From: JBKJVQ01 sp046717125
Lineage (GTDB): Bacteria > Pseudomonadota > Alphaproteobacteria > Rhizobiales > Methyloligellaceae
DNA: 19,962 nt
Direction of reading: 5' to 3'
Assembly: GCA_046717125.1 (NCBI GenBank)
Contig: JBKJVQ010000124.1
Span: 1 to 19,962, forward strand
Shown here piece by piece: positions 15,247 through 19,962 of this stretch (positions are counted from its first letter, which is position 1; every line of letters starts with the position of its first letter). The position numbers and the translations under genes are program-made. The notes below the pieces were generated by a model that was not told where the DNA came from, made no database searches, and was given only the letters and a program-made list of their open reading frames with translations.

Positions 15247-16559
15247 CCGCCGGTGCCCTCCTCGGCGCAGGCGCGTCCATCGCCGGCCCGCGCGATGCGC
15301 GCGCGCAGGATCGTCGGCGGGCAGTCGCCGCGTTCGAGCCAGACGGCGACGGCATTCAGACAGCCGCGCTTCAGACCGGCATCGACGCAGCGTCCTTGTC
15401 TGGCGACCCGCTCGTCATTCCACCCGGACGCTATCGCGTCGGCGCCCTCGTCCTGAAAGCCGGCGTCCGCATCGAGGGCGTGCCCGGCCGGACGGTGCTG
15501 GAGTTCGCAGGGGGTGCGCCAGCCCTCCTCACAGGAGAAAACGCCGAGGGCGTATCGCTGTTCGGCCTTGCGCTTGATGGTGCGGACGCCGCTTTCAACG
15601 CCGACTCCGGCGCGCTCGTTTCGCTCACGGAGTGCCGCGGCGTCGACATCAGGCAGTGCCGCACAGAACGCTCCGCAGGTCACGGCATCCTGCTGCGAAA
15701 GTGCGGCGGAGCGATCGCCGATTGCACAGTGTCGCATTGCGCCGGGACCGGCATCTTCAGCCATGACGCGGTTGGACTGTCGATTGCGCACAATTTCATC
15801 ACCGACAGCGGCGACAATGGGGTCCAGATTTGGCGCAGCGAAAAGGGAATGGACGGGACAATCGTCACCGCCAACCGGATCGAGCGCGTCACAACGCGCA
15901 GTGGCGGCTCCGGACAGAACGGCAACGGCGTCGTCGTCTTTCGCGCCGGGGGCGTGGTCGTCTCCGGCAACGCCATCGCCGATTGCGCCTATTCCGCAAT
16001 CCGGTGCAATTCCGGCAGCGATATCCAGATGATCGGCAACTCCTGTCATCGCCTGGGTGAGAATGCGCTCTACGCGGAGTTCGCGTTCGACGGCGCGGTA
16101 ATCGCCAACAACATCGTGGACGGCGCTTCGCTCGGCATCTCGATCACAAATTTCGGCGACCATGGGGGGAGGCTCGCGATTGCGCAGGGCAACCTCGTTC
16201 GCAATTTGACGGGCAAGATGGGGACGGGGCCGGGAATCGGCATCGCCGTCGAGGCCGACACGGTTCTCACCGGCAACGTGATCGAAAACGCGCCGAAGAT
16301 CGGCATTGCCATCGGCTGGATCAGCGCGCTGCGCGATGTCACGGCGACCGGCAATTTCATCCGCGACGCGGGCGTCGGCATCGGCATTCAGGCTGGCATG
16401 AGTCTCGGCAGGGCGTTTGTCGTGAACAACATGATCACGGCTGCGAAGGACGGCGCGATCCGCGCCATGGATGGCCCCAAATTCGTCGGACCGGACCTTG
16501 CTCGCGCAAGTCCCGAGGCGTTTCCCAATCTTGCCGTGTTCCAGAACGTATCGGGGTGA
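15222..16559 (+). CDS. Tat-exported parallel beta-helix protein (TIGR03808-like)
   Basis: A 445-residue protein of unknown function. A twin-arginine signal spans about residues 1-29: Arg4-Arg5 in DRRALL, a hydrophobic core, then an ARA/Q cleavage site. The mature part opens with a pectate-lyase-like segment (DGIQTAALQTGID, then PPGRYRVGALVL). It continues with about ten right-handed beta-helix turns of the GNxI...GIxI type (about 110-415). Eight cysteines occur in the mature region (138, 146, 161, 168, 173, 255, 262, 275). I recognise it as the Rhizobiales family TIGR03808 (twin-arginine-translocated repeat protein). Tat export implies folding in the cytoplasm before transport to the periplasm. 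The frame is open upstream to 15048, but the ATG at 15222 is the only start that gives a Tat signal. It overlaps pcp by 25 nt and converges on egtD with 8 nt between stops. No lyase or hydrolase active site can be assigned. Confidence 0.85.
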   Translation: MLDRRALLTAGALLGAGASIAGPRDARAQDRRRAVAAFEPDGDGIQTAALQTGIDAASLSGDPLVIPPGRYRVGALVLKAGVRIEGVPGRTVLEFAGGAPALLTGENAEGVSLFGLALDGADAAFNADSGALVSLTECRGVDIRQCRTERSAGHGILLRKCGGAIADCTVSHCAGTGIFSHDAVGLSIAHNFITDSGDNGVQIWRSEKGMDGTIVTANRIERVTTRSGGSGQNGNGVVVFRAGGVVVSGNAIADCAYSAIRCNSGSDIQMIGNSCHRLGENALYAEFAFDGAVIANNIVDGASLGISITNFGDHGGRLAIAQGNLVRNLTGKMGTGPGIGIAVEADTVLTGNVIENAPKIGIAIGWISALRDVTATGNFIRDAGVGIGIQAGMSLGRAFVVNNMITAAKDGAIRAMDGPKFVGPDLARASPEAFPNLAVFQNVSG

Positions 16560-16567
16560 TCTAAGGC

Positions 16568-17539
16568 TCAGTCTGTTTCCAAATAGTGCAGACTGAAAAG
16601 CGCATCATCGTCCGTCCACACCGTATCGTAGCGCCATCCGGCCGACGCCGCGAGGGTGCGGAATTCGTCCACCGTGTATTTGTGCGAATGCTCTGTATAA
16701 ATACGTTCGCCGCGCGGGAAGTCGAACGTCCGGCCGAGCACCCGGGCGGACTGGTTCTCGTCGCTGACCAGCCGCATCTCAATTCGTCCGCACACGGGAT
16801 TCCAATCCGCCTCGTGCGAGAATTTGTCGATCCGGAAAGTACCCTCAAGTTCGCGATTGATGCGCTCGAGAATATTGAGGTTGAAGGCGGCCGTCACCCC
16901 CGCTGCGTCGTCATAAGCCGGCCGAAGCATGCGTTCGTCCTTACGCAGATCGACACCGACCAGCAGCGAACCGCAAGGTCCGAGAACGCGCCGTGTCTGA
17001 CGCAAAAACGCTTCGGCGGCGGCATGACTGAAATTGCCGATGGTCGAGCCGGGGAAGAAACCGAGCCTCGCGCCGGTATCGGGCAATGGCAAGTCCGACA
17101 ACGGCAGGCCGCTCGCCGCAGAGAAATCGGCGTGCAATGGGAGGATACGCAGGAACGGATAGTCGTCGCCGAGCTGAGCGGCCGCGTCGAACAGTGCGTC
17201 CTCGGCAATATCGATCGGCACATAGGCGCGCACGTCGTCCAGCGCGTCGAGCACGATGCGTGTCTTGCGGCCTGAGCCCGATCCGAACTCGACCAGCGAC
17301 GCGCCCGATCCTACGCGTCCGGCGATTTCCGGCGCGTGCTCGTGAAGGAGCGCGATCTCGGTTCGTGTGGGGTAGTACTCCGGCAGTTCGGTGATCATCT
17401 CGAACAGCGCGGATCCGCGGGCATCGTAAAGAAACCGGCACGGAATGGATTTGGGGCGGCCTGACAGCCCGTTCAGCGTCGCACGGGCGAATGCTTCTTC
17501 ATCGGCCAGCCGTTCGAAGGCGAGAGCAGCACTCTGCAT
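16568..17539 (-). CDS. egtD: L-histidine N-alpha-methyltransferase EgtD
   Basis: A 323-residue SAM-dependent enzyme that trimethylates histidine to hercynine, the first step of ergothioneine synthesis. Family marks are RFLYDARGSALFEMIT (35-50), ELPEYYPTRTE with Tyr56, the SAM loop VEFGSGSGRKT (83-93), FFPGSTIGN with Asn169, and TEHSHKY with Glu283 and Ser285. The last three match the histidine-binding residues known in the mycobacterial enzyme. The ATG at 17539 follows the egtB stop after a single base, so they are translated as one unit. Length is normal. Assignment to EgtD rather than another Methyltransf_33 protein is strengthened by egtB. Confidence 0.95.
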   Translation of the reverse strand: MQSAALAFERLADEEAFARATLNGLSGRPKSIPCRFLYDARGSALFEMITELPEYYPTRTEIALLHEHAPEIAGRVGSGASLVEFGSGSGRKTRIVLDALDDVRAYVPIDIAEDALFDAAAQLGDDYPFLRILPLHADFSAASGLPLSDLPLPDTGARLGFFPGSTIGNFSHAAAEAFLRQTRRVLGPCGSLLVGVDLRKDERMLRPAYDDAAGVTAAFNLNILERINRELEGTFRIDKFSHEADWNPVCGRIEMRLVSDENQSARVLGRTFDFPRGERIYTEHSHKYTVDEFRTLAASAGWRYDTVWTDDDALFSLHYLETD

Positions 17540-17540
17540 C

Positions 17541-18812
17541 TCAAATATCCCCCGCCAGACGCAGCCCCATGAACTGCCAGCGCTGGTGCGGGTAAAAGAA
17601 GTTCCTGTACGTGGCGCGAGTATGACCGGGCGGTGTCACGCATGAGCCGCCACGAAGAACAAATTGGCCGCACATGAACTTGCCGTTGTATTCGCCCAGC
17701 GCGCCTGAGGCCGGTTTATACCCGGGATAGCCGGCGTAAGGACTGCAGGTCCATTCCCAGACATCACCGAAAAGCTGGGCGATTGGCGCATCGTCCGCAG
17801 GCGCGGGCGTGAACCGGCGCGCCGAGAGCGTCCGCTCCTCGGTTTCGCGTCCCTGTGCCGCGATCTCCCATTCGAACTCGGTGGGCAACCGCCTGCCCGC
17901 CCAGCGCGCATACGCATCCGCTTCGAAATAGCTGACATGGCAGACTGGCGCGGCCGGATCGATGGTGCGCAGGCCGCGCAGCGACATCTGACGCCAGCCA
18001 TCGGGACCCTCTCCCCAATAAAGCGGCGCGCGCCAGCCCTCTCGGTTGACGGCCGCCCAGCCGTCGGCCAGCCACAGCGTCGCGGTCTCGTAGCCGCCGT
18101 CCTGCATGAACGCGATCCACTCGCCGTTCGTCACGCAGCGTGAGCCAATCTCGAACGGCCTCAGCATGACCTCGTGGCGGGGGCTCTCGTTGTCGTAACC
18201 GAAGTCCCGGCCGTCATGACCGACTTCGGCAATGCCGCCGTCGAACCGGACAAAGCTGAGCGGCGGAGCAGGCCGCAACTCCGCCATGCCACCATCCAGG
18301 TATGCCGGCTTCAGTGGCGACTGGGCGAAAAGATGCAGGATGTCGGTGAGAAGGAGTTCCTGATGCTGCTGCTCGTGCTGGATGCCAAGTTCCACCCGTT
18401 CGAGCGCCTCAGCAGCTAGGCCAGGCGCATCGAACAGCATGTGCAGCGCGGCGTCGACATGCTCCCGGTAAGCCCGCACGTCCTGGGCCGAGGGCCGTGT
18501 CAGAAGCCCGCGCGAGGGTCGCGGATGGCGCGCTCCGACCGTCTCATAATAGGAGTTGAAGCAGTATTCGAACCGCTCGTCGAAGGCGCGATATTCCGGC
18601 AGGAACGGCTTGAGGATGAAGGCTTCGAAGAACCAGGTCGTATGCGCGAGGTGCCACTTTGTCGGGCTCGCATCGTCCATAGACTGCGCGAGTTGATCCT
18701 CGTCGCTCAGGGGCCACGCAAGTTCCGTCGACAGCGCGCGCGTCGCGAACAGCCGTTCGGAGAGCGGCGACGTGGCTTTCTTGGGCCGAATGCGGCCAAT
18801 CGCAGGGGACAC
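17541..18812 (-). CDS. egtB: Ergothioneine biosynthesis protein EgtB (sulfoxide synthase)
   Basis: A 423-residue non-heme iron enzyme that joins a thiol (cysteine or gamma-glutamylcysteine) to hercynine with O2, forming a sulfoxide. The N-terminal DinB-like domain supplies iron ligands His57 (KWHLAHTTW), His146 and His150 (QHEQQHQE). Tyr88-Tyr89 in FNSYYE lie in the loop after it. The C-terminal FGE-sulfatase (C-type-lectin-like) domain shows LPTEFEWEIA (309-318), GDVWEWTCSPY (349-359) and RGGSC (387-391). The GTG start at 18812 is supported by GGAG 6 nt upstream. egtD follows after 1 nt. No egtC amidase or egtE lyase is adjacent, so later steps must be encoded elsewhere or done by general enzymes. 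Confidence 0.94.
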   Translation of the reverse strand: MSPAIGRIRPKKATSPLSERLFATRALSTELAWPLSDEDQLAQSMDDASPTKWHLAHTTWFFEAFILKPFLPEYRAFDERFEYCFNSYYETVGARHPRPSRGLLTRPSAQDVRAYREHVDAALHMLFDAPGLAAEALERVELGIQHEQQHQELLLTDILHLFAQSPLKPAYLDGGMAELRPAPPLSFVRFDGGIAEVGHDGRDFGYDNESPRHEVMLRPFEIGSRCVTNGEWIAFMQDGGYETATLWLADGWAAVNREGWRAPLYWGEGPDGWRQMSLRGLRTIDPAAPVCHVSYFEADAYARWAGRRLPTEFEWEIAAQGRETEERTLSARRFTPAPADDAPIAQLFGDVWEWTCSPYAGYPGYKPASGALGEYNGKFMCGQFVLRGGSCVTPPGHTRATYRNFFYPHQRWQFMGLRLAGDI

Positions 18813-18928
18813 TCAAAACTCCAGAGGCAATTTGCGGCAGCTAAGTAACAACGACCGCGAAGCAGACTTGTTCCGGTTTTGCCCCACGTGTTCTACTGCA
18901 TGCCCGCATTGCAAAATGAGCCGCGAGA
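18813..18928. promoter_or_regulatory. Divergent egtB/mmcB promoter region
   Basis: This 116-nt gap must start transcription in both directions. It contains two GTTC tetramers, at 18870-18873 and 18890-18893. The alphaproteobacterial LexA box is GTTC-N7-GTTC; here the two are 16 nt apart, so no canonical box exists. After the first GTTC, N7 is followed by GCCC. On the egtB side, GGAG precedes the GTG start at 6 nt. I cannot assign -35/-10 elements with confidence. Confidence 0.4.
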
Positions 18929-19405
18929 ATGAACTACGCCTCCGACCCAGCGCGCCTCGTCGATGGCCGCCAGTCCTCCATCGCATCCGACATCCAACGC
19001 GGCACGGGGCGGCTGTTGCGGGCGCTGGGCCATGCAGTCGTCACGGAGCTGCCGCTGCCGAGCGGCCATCGCGCCGATCTGATGTCGCTCACGGCGGGCG
19101 GCGAACTCTGGATCGTCGAGATCAAATCCTGTCTCGCGGATTTTCGCTGCGACCAGAAATGGGGTGAGTATCTCGCCCATTGCGACCGCTTCTTTTTCGC
19201 CGTCCTGCCCGATTTCCCGCGTGTCCGGCTCCCCGATGTAGCGGGCGTCATCATCGCCGACCGCTATGGCGCGGAAATGCTGCGGCCGTCCGGGCTCGAC
19301 CGGATCAAGCCTGCGGATCGCAAGGCCCTGACACTCCGCTTCGCCCGCGCGGCCGCGACGCGGCTGCATGCCGTGCATGACCCGTCCGTGCTGGCGGAGC
19401 TTTGA
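18929..19405 (+). CDS. mmcB: MmcB family DNA repair protein (PD-(D/E)XK fold)
   Basis: A 158-residue protein of the MmcB family, named for a Caulobacter SOS gene needed for mitomycin C resistance. The nuclease-fold core is visible: Asp50 in GHRADLMSL, then Glu64 and Lys66 in LWIVEIKS. A QxxxY-type helix follows (Gln76 to Tyr81 in DQKWGEYLAHCD), as in many PD-(D/E)XK enzymes. This suggests a DNA-cutting or DNA-binding role in cross-link repair, acting in the cytoplasm; activity is inferred from the fold. The ATG at 18929 has a weak GAG-rich site just ahead. It is divergent from egtB and followed by a repeat element, so it probably forms a single-gene unit. Confidence 0.88.
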   Translation: MNYASDPARLVDGRQSSIASDIQRGTGRLLRALGHAVVTELPLPSGHRADLMSLTAGGELWIVEIKSCLADFRCDQKWGEYLAHCDRFFFAVLPDFPRVRLPDVAGVIIADRYGAEMLRPSGLDRIKPADRKALTLRFARAAATRLHAVHDPSVLAEL

Positions 19406-19416
19406 TGCGGGAATAG

Positions 19417-19499
19417 CGTAGCCGGATGGACCGAAGCGTAGTCCGGGGGCGAGCGATCCGGCAGGAAACCCGGATTGCGCTGCGCTCATCCGGGCTACG
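19417..19499. repeat. REP-like inverted repeat between mmcB and autotransporter gene
   Basis: The left part (CGTAGCCGGATGGACCGAAG, from 19417) is the imperfect reverse complement of the right part, which ends CTCATCCGGGCTACG at 19499. An inner pair of ATCCGG/CCGGAT-type units adds smaller hairpins. The sequence resembles a CGTAGCCCGGATG...CATCCGGGCTACG repeat I know from Bradyrhizobium-like and other proteobacterial genomes. It lies between two converging genes and may help end both transcripts. Confidence 0.65.
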
Positions 19500-19505
19500 G
19501 CAATC

Positions 19506-19962
19506 CTACCACTGAACCCTGAAGCCGCCCGACGCCATGTAGCCTTCGGTGTCCTCGCCGAAGATTAGGTCGACCTTGGAGAAAGCAGAGACCGCGTTCG
19601 AGCCGAACAGGAACGTGTTGGTGCCGAGTGAGACCTCGCCCCAACTATCCTCGCGTTCGTCCGAGAAGCCGAACCGGGCGCCGTTCGAGGTGAGGGTCGC
19701 GCGGTTGTCGTCGTCGGACAGTTCGCCCCAGAGGGAGGCGATCACGAATGGCTCGAACCGGGCCATCCCCATCGTCAGCGACGTGCCTGCCCGGAGGCCG
19801 ACGCGGCCGCGCAGCGAGTTTTCGGCCTGGAACGAGACCGTGTTGCCGGCGAACGAGAACCCGTCAATGTCCGTGTCGACATAGGCCAGGGTCAGGAGCG
19901 GTTCGAGGAAATAGCGGCCGCTCTCGAAGCGGTAGCCGGTATCGACCCGGAAACCGTAGGTG
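19506..19962 (-). CDS. Autotransporter beta-barrel domain protein, C-terminal part
   Basis: The frame is open from the window edge down to the stop at 19506-19508, giving about 150 C-terminal residues; the start and passenger domain lie beyond 19962. The sequence alternates polar and aromatic residues like an outer-membrane barrel: YFLEPLLTLAYVDTDIDGF, then ENSLRGRVGLRAGTSL, FEPFVIASLW and WGEVSLGTNTF. It ends in SGGFRVQW, with the terminal aromatic residue needed for BAM-mediated insertion. This is the translocator of a type V secretion protein (family assignment from pattern). An internal ATG at 19772 is not the true start, since the barrel pattern continues upstream of it. The passenger cannot be described. 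Confidence 0.85.
   Translation of the reverse strand, partial: TYGFRVDTGYRFESGRYFLEPLLTLAYVDTDIDGFSFAGNTVSFQAENSLRGRVGLRAGTSLTMGMARFEPFVIASLWGELSDDDNRATLTSNGARFGFSDEREDSWGEVSLGTNTFLFGSNAVSAFSKVDLIFGEDTEGYMASGGFRVQW

Noticed and set aside
15030..16163. Antisense open frame of 377 codons over the pcp and beta-helix genes
   Set aside because: No recognisable domain; the plus-strand genes have clear motifs and a Tat signal, so this is a shadow frame.
1..19962. CRISPR array, prophage, insertion sequence, tRNA or rRNA gene
   Set aside because: No regularly spaced direct repeats, transposase or phage genes, cloverleaf sequences or rRNA segments were recognised anywhere in the window.

Overview
The window looks like chromosomal core DNA of a GC-rich alphaproteobacterium, most likely a member of the Hyphomicrobiales (Rhizobiales) near the Bradyrhizobium/Rhodopseudomonas/Xanthobacteraceae group. 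The reasons are: the order dnaK-dnaJ-...-pyrF; the infA-maf-yacG cluster; ftsE-ftsX followed by a DUF218 gene and plsC; a Tat-exported beta-helix protein of the family I recognise as TIGR03808, which I recall as confined to Rhizobiales; an MmcB-type nuclease-fold protein; and three kinds of intergenic palindromic repeat resembling those of that group. This placement is inference; no rRNA or tRNA gene is present to anchor it.

Layout. (1) 1-2288: the 3' part of dnaK and complete dnaJ, the Hsp70 chaperone pair. (2) 2289-3791: an AI-2E family membrane protein gene with repeat-like DNA on both sides. (3) 3792-5074: an NADPH-dependent FMN reductase gene overlapping pyrF by 4 nt (pyrimidine synthesis). 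(4) 5128-6765, minus strand: a zinc-ribbon/DUF3426 membrane protein followed by hpt (purine salvage), convergent with pyrF. (5) 6896-10036, plus strand: ftsE-ftsX, a DUF218 membrane protein and plsC, a cell-division and envelope-lipid group; then, 40 nt later, a compact B12-dependent ribonucleotide reductase (10077-12317). (6) 12314-13395, minus strand: infA-maf-yacG, meeting the reductase gene stop-to-stop with a 4-nt overlap. (7) 13511-16559, plus strand: meaB (a G3E-type GTPase chaperone of B12 enzymes), a pyroglutamyl-peptidase I gene, and the overlapping Tat-exported beta-helix gene. (8) 16568-18812, minus strand: egtB-egtD for ergothioneine synthesis. (9) 18929-19405: mmcB, divergent from egtB. 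(10) From 19506 to the window end, minus strand: the C-terminal beta-barrel of an autotransporter whose 5' part lies outside.

The density is high and no stretch over 300 nt lacks a gene. The longest gaps are 2289-2514 (226 nt) and 3586-3791 (206 nt), both containing repeat-like elements. I see no insertion sequence, prophage, CRISPR array, tRNA/rRNA gene, riboswitch or convincing T-tract terminator.

Most of the window is housekeeping. The least understood parts are the cysteine-bearing Tat-exported beta-helix protein, the two-gene ergothioneine cluster without egtA/egtC/egtE alongside, and the short class II ribonucleotide reductase with a cysteine-rich tail. I found no convincing evidence of a wholly new multi-gene system.
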